In this document: piece after piece, positions 10,834 to 22,374 of the stretch
Layout of the letters: every line of letters starts with the position of its first letter
How positions within the stretch are numbered: the stretch's first letter is position 1
Origin: Aphidius gifuensis
Taxonomy: Eukaryota > Arthropoda > Insecta > Hymenoptera > Braconidae
Assembly (NCBI RefSeq): GCF_014905175.1
Contig: NC_057790.1
Span: 10,275,298-10,339,297 of the forward strand
Length of the DNA stretch: 64,000 nt
Reading direction: 5' to 3'
The notes under the pieces: model-generated
What the model saw: the letters and a program-made list of their open reading frames with translations, nothing else
Database searches by the model: none
What the model was told of the DNA's origin: nothing
Translations under genes and position numbers: made by a program

Positions 10834-11979
10834 CCCGAGTGGAAAAATTTTCAGGATGCCCTATTTCACCTCAAACCCTGATCGGAAACAAATCAGGATT
10901 CCTTATTCAGGGAATCTGACTCATTCCTGACCCGAACCTGGTCAGGACACCTTACGATTTCCTTAAGTCAGGTAACCTTATCCATAATCCTGTTCAGGAA
11001 AGGAACAGGAAACCTTGACGTATCCTGAATAAGGTTTCCTGAACAGATTCTGACCAGGATATTATCAGGAAAAATTTATCAAATAAATTAATTTTTTTTA
11101 TTCAGTTTTCCTCTCCAGGAAAGGAACAGGAAACCTGAACGTATCCTGAATAAGGTTTCCTGAACAGATTCTGACCAGGATACTATCAGGAAAAATTTAT
11201 CAAATAAATTAATTTTTTTTATTCAGTTTTTCTGTTCAGGAAAGGAACAGGAAACCAGAACATATCCTGAATAAGGTTTCCTGAACAGATTCTGATCAGA
11301 ATATTATCAGGAAAAATATTTTTTGGATTTAATTTTAATTTTAATTTTAATTCTAAAACAAAATGACTAGGGACAATTTAACAAATTGTTATATTTTATA
11401 ACAAATTGTTATATTGTCTAATTTACGTCGCAAATTCTAATTTAAGTTTTTTTTAGCTGATGTAATTTATGAAAGTAAAAAATCACATCCGATCATCGAT
11501 AGACGGCATGGCCGCGCGTGTTAAGGCCCGTAGTTGTAATCTGAATGATCCGAGTTCGCGTCCCGCTAGTGGTTAGGTAATTTAAGTTATGTTAGGTATA
11601 TAAAATCTTATCATTCAACCTGTTTCATCATTAACATTGCTATAGTAAATTAGTTAGCCGATTTACAAAACATCAAATAAAAAAATTAATTTTTGTAAAT
11701 TCTGATCAGAATCCTAAAAAAAAGCGTTACATTCTGATCCGTTCCTGAACAGGATTCCTGGTTATATTCTAGTCAGGAATCCTGATCTATTCCTGTTCAG
11801 GTATCCTGGCTCTAACCCTACAATCTGGCCAGGTTTCCTAATCCGGTTCTGATCAGAATTCTAAAAAAGAGCGTTACATTCTGATCCGTTCCTGAACAGG
11901 ATTCCTGATCTGGTTCTGATTTGAAATCAGGTTCCCTGATCCGGTTCTGATCACAACCTTAACTAAATTTCCACTCGGG
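10834..11979. mobile_element. GATC-rich foldback-like element with tRNA-like core, copy 1
   Basis: The ends are CCCGAGTGGAAA (10834) and its reverse complement TTTCCACTCGGG (ending 11979). Both flanks are built from many short alternating repeats of TCCTGATC, GTTCCTGAACAGGA and TTCTGATCAGAAT, which can fold on themselves. The same family occurs at 60871-62351. It has no coding capacity. The centre carries a tRNA-like block (11502-11576). Target duplication is unclear (AT on both sides at most). The superfamily is unknown. Confidence 0.75.
11502..11576 (+). repeat. tRNA(Leu/Ser)-like sequence inside the GATC-rich element
   Basis: GGCCGCGCGTGTTAAGGC resembles the A box and D arm of type II tRNAs (family pattern GGCCGAGYGGTTAAGGC), and GAGTTCGCGTCCCG resembles the T arm and B box. 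Stem pairing does not look complete, so a functional tRNA is unlikely; this is better read as a tRNA-derived (SINE-like) piece. The copy at 61331 has a closer A box (GGCCGAGCGTGTTAAGGC) but is split by a MITE. Confidence 0.5.
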
Positions 11980-12572
11980 ATTAGGCTTAATTTATGTGTC
12001 TCAAATAACTCTATCGCCCGCTTTGCAAAATTCTTTTCCATTTATAATAGTTTTTGAGAAAAAAAGAAAAAAACTATAATATTAAAAAAAAAAATTCGGA
12101 TATTTAATTTTTTTGCTCGAAAACTGTTATTGAGAGAAAAAAAAAACCGTAATGCCGTCACTAGATTTTTTTTAGGCGCATAATTTGAGTCTAATACGAA
12201 CTCCCTATCTTGATTATAACAAAAGTTATGGCTCGCCGAAAAAAAAATAAAAAAAACGGACCAAAAAATGTCATCATAGAGTTGAAATAAAATGTTTATA
12301 AGGCTCCAAAAAAAGCTTTGAAAAACTCTATTGCCTTTCTTTTAAATATGAATAATGTTTTCGTTAATTAACGGTTAAAATGTCCAAGCAATAAAACAAA
12401 TAATGGCCCTTCATTTTTAATTTTCAACGGTAACGCTGGCCACATGCCCCAACAAAATATTACCTGGTCTTTTTTTTTTATTCAAATATTGAAGAGATAG
12501 CTACTAAATTAAAATCAAATTTATTTCCATTATAATTTGTATTAATTTTATTTATATTTTTCAGGCTGTAAC
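11980..12572. other. Intergenic, AT-rich, degenerate repeats only
   Basis: Contains the second and third copies of the AACTCTATCGCCCGC-type repeat and A/T runs. A pyrimidine-rich acceptor (ATATTTTTCAG, ending 12563) precedes the next reading frame. Confidence 0.4.
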
Positions 12573-12755
12573 ATGTCAGATTACGAGGCTGAAATTGGTT
12601 CAATATTCAATAATATTGAAAGCTTAAGTCATCTAAAGTTGATATATCGGGAAAATATTAAAAGATGTCATCCCGACAAAAATCCTAAAGATAAAAGAAC
12701 AACTGAAAAAACTCAGTATTTCATGAATACTGAGTTTTTATTTTATATAAAGTAA
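12573..12755 (+). pseudogene. J-domain (DnaJ-like) fragment
   Basis: Starts MSDYEAEIGSIF. Helix II and the loop read LKLIYRENIKRCHPDKNPKD, including the HPD tripeptide that stimulates Hsp70 ATPase. Helices III and IV are absent: after TTEK the frame runs through a perfect hairpin (12707-12739) and stops at 12755. A splice acceptor lies 9 bp upstream of the ATG, so this was probably a coding exon of a larger gene (the spacing resembles small J proteins). At 60 residues it is too short for a working J domain. Confidence 0.55.
12707..12739. repeat. Perfect 14-bp hairpin with 5-nt loop
   Basis: The arms AAAAACTCAGTATT and AATACTGAGTTTTT flank TCATG. It sits exactly where the J-domain similarity ends and may be a small palindromic insertion or repair scar. 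Confidence 0.7.
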
Positions 12756-13121
12756 ACGTGGGGGTTCGTGACACAGTTAGAGCTGTGACAGAGGTTATTT
12801 TATATTTCTGATAATTACTGAAATAATAATAATTGTAACGATTGAAACGTATAAAAGCAACTTGTTCTTGATCAAATAAAATTTAAATTATAGCTATAGT
12901 TAATAATTTAATATTTTAAAAATTTAATTTTAAAATACCTCTAAATGTCCCGGTCTGTGACCGCCTCAAAATCTTGTAAAACAGTTCGTGACATAACGTG
13001 AGGGGGTTCGTGACAACCATAAATAAAATTTATTAAAATAATAAATAAGTAAGATAAATATTTGTTTTCAACTGAAAAATAGTTTATTAAAAAGTATAAA
13101 AGTTAGAAAATATATTTTCGT
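12756..13121. other. Intergenic with GGTTCGTGACA repeats
   Basis: GGGGGTTCGTGACA occurs near 12760 and again near 13003, with a related TTCGTGACATAAC between. These could be subterminal repeats of the neighbouring Tigger-like element, but no matching opposite end was found. Confidence 0.35.
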
Positions 13122-15652
13122 TTAATTCATATTATTCTTTTTGGGATTTTTTTTTTTTTTTTCCATTTTTTTGGCATCATTTTGTTCTTTTTTTATTTTT
13201 CTAAGAGCTCTTGCTTTTTCTTGTTCTTGTTGTTGAAGTTGTTTCTTCTTTTTTCTCTCTTTTTTTTTTTTTTCTTTTACTTTTTCTAATTGTACTTGTG
13301 TTTCATTCTTTTTTTGTTGATAATTGACCCATTCGTCTGATTTCACAATAGATGGTAATCTTTCTTTGTTAGCTTTTCTCATACTGATTTGTTTTTTTTC
13401 TTCTCGACTTTGTGGCCACATGAGAACATTTTTCAATGGTGACAAGACATTGGCAAGAATAATTCTTTTATCAGAAAATGAAGTCTCTGATTCTTCAACA
13501 ATTAAATCAAGTGTCTGTTGTCTTTCAGTTTCTGACACTTGTTGAATATTTTCACCAAGTATTGGTACCAAAATATTATCTTCACCAACCTCAAATGTAT
13601 TGTTTAAATTATTTTCATCAACAATTATATCATTATCAATGATAATATCATCAGGTATTGAACTGTCTACCTCATCAACAAGAACGGTTACCTCCATATC
13701 CATCAACTCTTCATTAACATCCTGAAAATATCCAAAACAAAATATGATGAAAAAATTAAATGATAAAATACGTTGCAGATCATTTAAAAAATCAATTTAA
13801 CAAATGTTTAAATAGGCGAAGGAACCCATACCTTCTCATGGTTACCATGTGTACCACCTGTTTCTACATCATCTTCAACTATATCTTCTGTAACTGATTC
13901 AGCAGTGGTACCATCTGAATTTAACATCATTTTAATTTTTAACCAAGTACCAAACAAACCATCATATTTTATGTCTCCATTCCATTGCTTTTGGCACTCA
14001 CATTTTTTAAATTCATCAACAACCTCTGTGTTAATTGTACTTTCAAAAAAGTCTAAATGGCTTTGTATTTTATTTTTATCAATCTGAGGTGGTGCATCTG
14101 GTTGTATAGTTGGATCTTGGTGAGTTTTAAAATATTTTTCATAGTCAATAGAATTAGGTGTAAATGGGTGAAGTCCAGTTGACCTAAACCCACTTTTTAA
14201 TACTTTATTCATATCAACACCTTGTATTGTTTTTTCTAATAATGAAGAGAACTTTTCACGTGTTACACGTTCACCTCCATTGTCTAATTTCCATTGAAGA
14301 ACATTTTTTTTCCACATAGCTTTTAATGGCCTAAATACTGCAACGTCCAGAGGTTGGAGTTTATGGGTTGCATTAGGTCACAGAGCTACAAGCTCAATAT
14401 TCTTATGTCTACAAAGTTGACTTAGTAGATATGTCATATGCGATGAATGACCTACAAATAAGACAACTGGAAACTGGCACGAGGCAAATGACAATAGCCA
14501 ACTTGATTTCCCATCTCCATTACTTAATTGACAATCCAAGACATATATATCACACATGTCCCATTGACCATAATATTTTTTCCTGCCTCCAAATTTACCA
14601 TCATGTTGGGAAGTATTGGAGTACTCATTATTATTATTTATTAAATGCAAACAAGTTAATTTTATTTTGCATTTAATTTTATTATCACTTATCATTTTAT
14701 TATTTACCAATTTGGATTTTATTTTATTTTTGTGTTTATTTCTGGCACAATCTATTTTGTATTGTTGACCAGTATTTATTTTTTCAATATTATTATTCAT
14801 GACCTTGAAATGAATTTTCTTTTCACTGACATTTAAATTATTATTATTAATATTATTTCTACACATATTATAATCACAAATTACGTGGTGATAATCATTT
14901 ATTTTATCAACACAATTGTTGTGATTTTCATGCACAATATTTAATTCATTTCCATGGTAATTATTTGTTTTTTCAGTGTATTCATTGTGATTATTATTCA
15001 CAACATTTATTAATTTATTTTTATTATCAACAATCGGTGCTGGATTTTGTTGATTACAATTTATTTTATCATTTTGATTATTGTGGTTATTCATCACAAC
15101 ATTGAATTTATTTTTATCTTGATCATCAACAACTATTGATTGGTTTTGTTGATCACAAATTATTTTATCACGGTGGTCAGCATCTTTTGAGGTATAACCC
15201 CCTTGCTGATCAATTAATTTATCCATGATTTTTTCTTTTTCTACTTCTTCTATCATGTTTTTTATTATTGCATGCATTATAACCTTAAACTCTTCACCAC
15301 CATGCATTTTATGATATTTTTCATCATACAAGTAGAAATTCATGTTGCATCGCATGAATTTTGATACATCCATATTTGATACGTGCAACCACACAGTAGC
15401 ACCTGAACATATTCTTTGAATCAATGCCAGTTCTTTTATAGACGCTGTGATACATTTTACTTGTTTTATAAATTCATTTATTGTTTCATTAAATCTTTTG
15501 ATATCTATTGTTCTATCTATTATCTCAATTAATTCTTCAATAATATCTATTTGATTCAATACTGCATCTTTATTTTGAATATCATCTTTTCCAATTATTA
15601 TTAGCTTACATGCTGGCCACGTTTTCACTACAAATGATATTACTCGTTCCAT
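13122..15652 (-). pseudogene. Chimeric Tigger/pogo-like (DDE_1) transposase pseudogene
   Basis: Exon 1 is 15652-13832 and exon 2 is 13721-13122 (intron GTATGG..TTTTCAG, phase 0). The middle matches the C-terminal half of DDE_1 transposases: PVVLFV-GHSSHMTYLLSQL, then NIELVAL, a TGA stop (14378-14380), PNATHKLQPLDVAVFRPLKA and STGLHPFTPNSIDYEKY. Family members read DGHSSH; here the aspartate codon is deleted (about 14453), so a catalytic residue is lost as well. The expected HTH/CENP-B DNA-binding region and first catalytic Asp are missing. In their place is an unrecognised N-terminal domain (MERVISFVVKTWPACK onwards) and a long Asn/His/Asp-rich repeat. Exon 2 encodes an acidic then very Lys/Gln-rich tail. 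It is inactive as a transposase. Confidence 0.8.
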
Positions 15653-16200
15653 TTTATTTTATTTTTTATATTTTACACGAACAATTATTTCAATATTTCA
15701 ATTATTATATTATCAATTATTTTAAATCACATATTATTTGAATGAAAATATTTTGTTTAATTTTCATGTATTATTTTATCATACAGTACATTTATTATTA
15801 TTATTTTCTGATGAAATCAGGCGTGCCCAACGCTTGGTTGCCACGTGTATCCAGATTTTATTATTATTTTTATTTTTCTGATGAAATTTTCACAAATATG
15901 GCGTGTTCAACACTTCGTTGCCACGTACATACAAATTATTATTATTATTGATTACTCACAAGATTTGTTGATTTTTCTCCAATTTATATGCTTTGATTTA
16001 TTATTTACAATTTTTATTTTTAATTTAATGTAATGTATTTTATGCTTTTTATCACTTTGCACATCAATACTTCTCTTCTCACTCTCGTGATTGAGATTAT
16101 AATTTTGAGCCAATTATATGTACTCACGACTGAATTTTCACAATTTTATCAATTTCTTTCTTTTATCAAATATTTATCTTTCTTTTTCTTTCTTTTCTCA
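15653..16200. other. AT-rich intergenic with an 81-bp tandem duplication
   Basis: TCTGATGAAA followed by GTTGCCACGT occurs twice about 80 bp apart (about 15806 and 15888). Nothing else is supported. Confidence 0.45.
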
Positions 16201-16550
16201 CCTCGTGGTTTGAGCTGTTAGTTGGAAACCCAATTATGAAATTTGGTCACAACTAAAATTTATAGTTATTAATTTATATAAATTATTACTCTTTTTTTCA
16301 CTGCGTGGTTTGTGCCGCTAGTTGGGAGCCAATTGTGAAATTTGGTCACAACTAAACTTTATAGTTATTAATTTATATAAATTATTACTCTTTTTTTTCA
16401 CCGCGTGGTTTGTGCCGCTAGTTGGGAGCCAATTGTGAAATTTGGTCACAACTAAACTTTATAGTTATTAATTTATATAAATTATTACTCTTTTTTTTCA
16501 CCGCGTGGTTTGTGCCGCTAGTTGGGAGCCAATTGTGAAATTTAGTTTCC
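16201..16550 (+). repeat. Minisatellite, 100-bp unit, four copies
   Basis: CGCGTGGTTTGTGCCGCTAG-type starts occur at 16201 (diverged), 16301, 16401 and 16501, exactly 100 bp apart. Each is followed by GAGCCAATTGTGAAATTTGG and an AT-rich stretch. The last two units are nearly identical, so amplification is recent. Confidence 0.9.
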
Positions 16551-17270
16551 TCACTTTACTTATTTTATAATTTAATTTAATTTCAAACAGTAATTCAAAA
16601 GATAGACACGAAATTTATATTTAAATATTAATAATAATGAAACAATTTATTTAACAATTAGACTATAATAATTTAACGAGACACAATATATATATTACTG
16701 GTTGTGAGGTGGCATAGCCACATCACCAATACAAATTTATAAGTATAGTTCCGACGCACTGTTTGGCTTGGTGGCCGGACTAGAAGCGAAGAGAGCGGAG
16801 TCTCAAGCAACAAGACGGAGTGAGGGTTATCGTACCCACACATAGATACATGGCTAAAACACCTCACTGACTATGTCACATGACATGTCAGTGTGGTGGG
16901 AGACATTAAATATTCTATCTCGCTACAATATTATAACTAATCAATAAATTTAAGAATTTCTATCATAATTTTTAATGACTGAATGAACATAATAGTTCAC
17001 TCAGAATGAGAGCGAAAAAGACAACTAGTCAAAAATATATTAATGCAACGAGGGATCTTTCAATTACTATTCATTAGAATTACTAAAAAAGTCTCACTTC
17101 CCTGTGCGTACAATAACACACATCTTTTTTTTTATTCTTAGGCTTTTTACGAATAATACCTGGTATTTTTTTAGTCAAATTAAATGGTGCTGTTGTATTT
17201 TGGCTTACACATTGAAGCAACAAGCACAACTTTTGTAGACTTTCTAAAAATTCCAAAAAATAACAATAAA
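16551..17270. other. Intergenic, no gene seen
   Basis: AT-rich with a short GC-richer patch (about 16735-16860). I found no splice-bounded frame or RNA gene. Confidence 0.5.
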
Positions 17271-17325
17271 TTAGAAATTTAATAATAAAATTATATAGTA
17301 ATTATTATTAGTAAAAAACACATAC

Positions 17326-17720
17326 CCTTTAACATAAACCATAACTTTTTCAATCATATTTTTAAATACTTTTTCAAATGCAATGTCAAAAACAGATTCT
17401 TTAACAACTGGGAGTCGATCATCAACAAATGGTCCACAAAGTATCAATACATTTATCTCATTTTCAGCAAAATATTCCATTAATTTAATCAATGGCTCCA
17501 TGTCAAATATATCAGGATAAGTAAATGGTCCTGATGCAACAATAATTTGTAATTGTTCTTTAAGTTTTGGTAATGATAAAACTGGTGGTTTACAAGTTGA
17601 CAACATTTTCGTTACAATAAAAAGATCAGATGTTGGATTTTAACCCTTAACAGCAACAAATTTATCTGTTGAAGCATAAGGAATATGGACGTTTGAATTA
17701 TTCTTAAACGATTTATATTG
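17326..17720 (-). pseudogene. DNA polymerase alpha subunit B (POLA2) exon fragment
   Basis: The minus-strand frame reads PYASTDKFVAVKG, a TAA stop (17640-17642), then NPTSDLFIVTKM, LKEQLQIIVASGPFTYPD, LIKLMEYFAENEINVLILCG and PFVDDRLPVVKES, ending at VKG before a GTATGT donor (exon end 17326). ASGPFT and LILCGPFVDDRLP are hallmarks of the calcineurin-like phosphoesterase domain of POLA2, the non-catalytic B subunit of polymerase alpha-primase in replication initiation. No other exon is visible either side, and the TAA lies where a Gln (CAA) or Lys would be expected. It is a partial, broken copy. Confidence 0.82.
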
Positions 17721-19059
17721 TTGTTACTATTTACTAAGCTATTTATTATTCATACTTGAGTCCAAGAAGCCAAGAAGACTAGGTTATGTTAACTTGAGTG
17801 TCAGCAGACAGCAAGTGTCAGCAGACTGAGAGTACCACCGGTAGATGTCTATCGAAATATGCTGGTAAAGCAAATTATTATTTTATCTAGAAAGTATTTT
17901 AGGAATAATCGTCGTTCGTTCTTTCAGATATTCATGTAAACTATATATATATACATAACTCCAATTTATGAATGTCGGAAAACTGTTTAAAAAATATTTA
18001 AATAACTTATACAAATGTTATAAAAAATATTAAATAATTAAGACAGTAATATAATGAAATTTATGAGACATAATATTTTAATAAGATTTCAAACTCATGA
18101 ATATAATGCACATGGAAACACATATCTACAATGAAAATGTTCAGCCATTATCAATTAATAATACAAGTAAATATATGAAGTAAAACTGAACTTCTATCTT
18201 GTTTATATAGTTGTCATTTGATCATTTGGTAATTTCATTGGTTCAAAGAATTATATCTGTTTGATACTTGGATATTCCAGACATTTTCAAGTTGGCACAT
18301 TGAAGAATAAATCATTCACAATACATTTATCAATATCACATTCATCAACAATTAGATTCAGATAAACATTATTGGTGATTGATCTCTTTTTCAATAACTT
18401 ATATTGATACACATATTATAAAATAATCAAAATCCTATATGCGAATAAAAGTCGAATTATTCAAAGCATAAACTTCAGTAATTGGATTGTAGTATGATTT
18501 CATGTACCTATTTTTTAAATACTGGCAAAAATTATTGCGTTGAATCTCAAAACTGCATTAATAGTTAATAATAAATTGTAAAATTAGCAAAATAAATTCA
18601 TGAAATTAATCGTGCAACAATAAATATATCTTAGGTGGTGTTAAGGGAAAATGCATAAAATCAATGTACCTAGAAGAATAAATCAACTAAAAAATAGGTG
18701 AAATAATGGCATTTTTAATACTACGTGATGTATAAATTGAAGAAAGTAAGTTTTAAATGGACTTCAAACGAATCTGACCTCACACAAAACCCCGCTTCGA
18801 ACAATCCTACAATATATCACTAGACAGCTTTTTCCAATAGAAATTCAATTAGTCACCACTGTGGGGACTTTTATATTTATAAGTTTACTTATGTCGGACA
18901 GAACCTTTTCGGCGCTCACGTCCCCAAGCCCTTACAACGTACTGATTACCAACTCACGTAAAATACTGTCATGAGAATACTGTCACGTAAAATACTGCCG
19001 TGAGAGTATTTTACACGCATTGTGAAAATTACTAATTATTTTAAGAAACTAAGCGATGA
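17721..19059. other. Intergenic, nothing recognised
   Basis: AT-rich. A short inverted pair ACGTAAAATACTGTC / GAGAGTATTTTAC lies at about 18956-19013. No coding or RNA gene is supported. Confidence 0.5.
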
Positions 19060-19745
19060 AATTACTAATTAATTTTTTTGGCTACGTCTTTTACTCAGCT
19101 ATATTTGCCGTAATTAACAAACTAAAAAACTATTGGCAAATGTATCTAAGAAAAAGATGTAGTCAAATAAATTAATTCGCAGTTTAAATTAATTCCTCAG
19201 CCATTTGACACAATAATTTTATTTTAGTATGGCAAAATTAGCTAGGGAATTAATGAACACTATTAATTAATTGATTTGCTTACATGTCTTCATTAGCTAT
19301 TTTTGGAATAATAAATGAAAAAGCCATTGGCAAATAGCTAAGGAAAAAGTCTAGCCAAATAAACTTATCAATCGTTATTAATTTCTTTGCTATATTTGCC
19401 ATAAAATAATTTCAAAAATTGTGGCAAATATATAATTTAATTTGTCACTATACCAATTCCACAGAAATATTCACTATAAAAAATTAATATAATTACTACA
19501 AACGGCTGAGGAATTATTAAGACTACAAATTAGTTCATTTGACAACATCTTTTTCCTAAATTCGCTAATAGCTCTTCAACTTATTATTCATAGCGAATAA
19601 AGCTAAGGAAATGACGAAGCAAAAAAAAATAAATTAGCAATCTACATTAATTTCTATGCAATGTTTTCCATAACAAATTAAAATATTATTGGCAAATGGC
19701 TGAGGAATCAATTCAGAGTGAAAATTTATTTATTCGGCTTTACCT
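19060..19745. repeat. Diverged copies of the CTAAGGAAAAGATGTAGC palindromic repeat
   Basis: Degenerate sense and antisense arms of the family seen better at 20504-21362 (for example CTACGTCTTTTACTCAGC and CTAAGGAAAAAGTCTAGCC). Old and eroded. Confidence 0.55.
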
Positions 19746-19777
19746 TTTTCTTACCAATTTGTCTATATTTTTTTTAT

Positions 19778-19818
<41 letters not shown>

Positions 19819-20275
19819 CGTCTCTCTATTATATCACTCAATTATTGTTGATATATAATATAAAAAAAAAACAATTTATTGAAAAGAAAAATCTTTCTTT
19901 TTCTCGAAAAAATTCAAATATATAATTCAACACTACCCAGGTAGAAAAGTATGTGTCGCGCCCGACTTAATAAAGTCGGAGGAAAGTCGGGATTTCAGTC
20001 GGGCCGACGTCGGATATTCTGTTAAATTCCCTTAAAGTAAAAAATTTAGAATATCGATTGCATTTTCCAAAAGAAACTAAATTGTTGATAGATAGACTAT
20101 TTACGTTTGTAATTTGTTTCTAATCATTCTAATCATAAATATTTTTCAATAGATTAAGCATAAGTTTTTGTTTTACTCGAATTAACATTAAAATGACATC
20201 TTGAGATTATAGTCGAGATTTTAGACGACATTAAGGAGAAAACGGTTCTCATCCAATTACTGTATATCTAAAATA
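19746..20275. other. Intergenic with a (GAT)n microsatellite
   Basis: A run of ATG/GAT triplets spans about 19779-19818. A short GC-rich patch (GTCGGGCCGACGTCGG, 19997-20012) stands out in AT-rich surroundings. No gene seen. Confidence 0.55.
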
Positions 20276-20465
20276 CTAAGCCTGCTGTTTTACCGGCAGG
20301 CTAGCGACGAGTAATTTTGAATATGCAACTTTAACAATCATGTTCATGTTTGGATCGGTTTGGATTAAAAACAACAAGTTTAATAAATAAAAAAATCGTC
20401 TTGAATATCGTATTAGAATATAATTACCGATTGTTTTAACATCTGTATATTGTATTGTTGACACA
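20276..20465 (-). pseudogene. Unrecognised coding-like fragment (weak)
   Basis: The minus strand reads STIQYTDVKTI before a possible donor (GGTAATTA), then IQTDPNMNMIVKVAYSKLLV ending in a stop. The composition looks protein-like, but I cannot place it in a family. A hairpin (AGCCTGC/GCAGGCT, about 20279-20301) overlaps its end. Confidence 0.2.
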
Positions 20466-20503
20466 GGTATATTACTATTATGATTATTATCATAATCATG
20501 TAG

Positions 20504-21362
20504 GAAATAAGGTAGCTAACCATACTGCTTTTCCTTGAACATTTTTATTCATTTAATAAATAAAGTACATGTAAATTTATTTATCAAAAATAAAAATGTC
20601 CAAGGAAAAGCAGTAATAGAAAAGATGTAGCTAAGGAATTCAGGTTGCCAAAAATTGTTTTTAAGGAAATAATGTTGCTTAAAATATAATTTTTGCTTCA
20701 CAACTACATTCTTTCTTACAACTACTGTTTTTTGTTAGACATTTGTATTCTTAAAAATTAAATTTACATGTATTTTATTTCTGAAATAAGTAAAAATATC
20801 GAAGGAAAAGCAGTAGCTAAGAAAAAGATGTAGCTAAGAAATTAAGGTTGCCGAAGAATTATGTTTCATGGAAATAATGTTGCTTAAAATATAATTTTTT
20901 AGCAACCTTAATTCCTTATCTACATCTTTTCCTTAGCTACTACTTTTCCTTGGACATTTTTATTTTTTGAAAAGAAAATTACATTAAATTTAATTTTTAA
21001 GAATACAAATGTGCAAGAAAAAGTAGTAGCTAAGGAAAAGATGTAGCTAAAAATTACAGTTGCCAAGACAGTTATATTTTAAGCAACATTATTTCCTTGA
21101 AACATAATTCTTTGGCAACCTTAGTTTCTTAGCTACATCTTTTCCTTAGCTACTGCTTTTCCTTGGACATTTTTTATTTATTTTATAAATAAAATAGATG
21201 TAAATTTGTTTTTTAAAAATACTTATGTCCAAGGAAAAGCAGTAGCTAAGGAATTAATCTGGCTAAGGAATTGAGGTTGCCAAAAAATTATGTTTCAAGG
21301 AAATAATTCCTGAGTCACATTAATTCCTCAGCTACATCTTTTCCTTAGCTACTGCTTGTCCT
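20504..21362. repeat. Ladder of alternating inverted repeats (TCCAAGGAAAAGCAGTAGCT family)
   Basis: Arms reading TCCAAGGAAAAGCAGTAGCT, AAGATGTAGCTAAGGAATTA and AGGTTGCCAAAGAATTATG alternate with their reverse complements at least five times. Adjacent arms could pair into successive hairpins. Single palindromes of the same family occur at 35884-36095, and fragments at 62360-62560. No coding capacity. It resembles nested or concatenated foldback MITEs. Confidence 0.8.
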
Positions 21363-21596
21363 TAGTATATAATAAAATTAATGTTCATAATAAACACTAT
21401 TTAAATTATTATTTAAAGATTTATCTTGATGATAACTAAATGGTTCTTCTATCAAATTCATCTTAAAGCACTTAAATCATCATGATTTAATACATCAATA
21501 AATTTAACGTTACGATTTTGTAGATATATTGTTTCAAAAATAATATAAATGATTACTTTATGATTATTTTTAATGGCGAGAAAATAAAAATTAAGG
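21363..21596. other. Short intergenic stretch
   Basis: On the minus strand LQNRNVKFIDVLNHDDLSAL is briefly open and could be another eroded exon next to the fatty acid synthase remnant, but I cannot identify it. Confidence 0.25.
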
Positions 21597-22045
21597 CTAT
21601 GTTACGTGACGTACAAATATTGTTGTACGTTCGATATCTTGTTCATCATTAACTGCCTCAATACATCTCTCTGTATCTATTTGTAAATGAAATACACATT
21701 TGTCAATTGTTTGTGTCATCTTGTCATCTCTATTATCAGTATAGGAATAACGAAGTTCACCAACTGAATGATCAACAATACCATTTGATCTAATATCAAT
21801 ACCAATACCAACACTTTTAATATGTCAACAAATGCAACCTCTATAAAATTATCTGTACGTCTTCATACAGCAACAACTTTTGGTGTAACATTATTTATTG
21901 ATGATAACAATGTTGCTTTTTATTAACATGTTGCACCACTATAACCAAATGAATCAATTACAATCAAACCACCATTCTATGGTATAGTTTTATCAACAGC
22001 AACAATATGTCTATTATTTGATGTCGGTACATCAGATTTTAGTGT
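21597..22045 (-). pseudogene. Fatty acid synthase pseudogene fragment (KS end joined to acyltransferase)
   Basis: The minus strand reads SDVPTSNNRHIVAVDKTIP, TAG, NGGLIVIDSFGYSGA and then stops, matching the end of the beta-ketoacyl synthase domain (family: VVDxPLPWNGGLVGINSFGFGG). After a few broken codons the frame continues FVDILKSVGIGID and NGIVDHSVGELRYSYTDN, the malonyl/acetyl-transferase GHSxGE nucleophile motif with the first Gly changed to Asp. It ends at a TAG (21597-21599). In a real enzyme these motifs are several hundred residues apart, so most of the region between is deleted. At least four nonsense codons and the deletion make it dead. Confidence 0.78.
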
Positions 22046-22334
22046 ATTAAAATGTAAGTCGTTAGTGTATAACACTAGCTTCCATGGCAACATCTTCAAT
22101 TTTTTTATTTTCCAATAAATTTAAATTTTTAGTAATTGTATGTAACATAATAACTGCTTTGATACTACAAATGTTGATTTTTTTATTTTTTTTATATTTA
22201 CAAATTTTGTTTCATACTTTTTATTTATCAAAAGAATATTTCGCATATATATGGTAATTTATTCACGAAAAACAATGTAAAACAAATTGATAATAAATTA
22301 GGTGTAATCCCATGTTTATGAACACGATATACAC

Positions 22335-22374
<40 letters not shown>

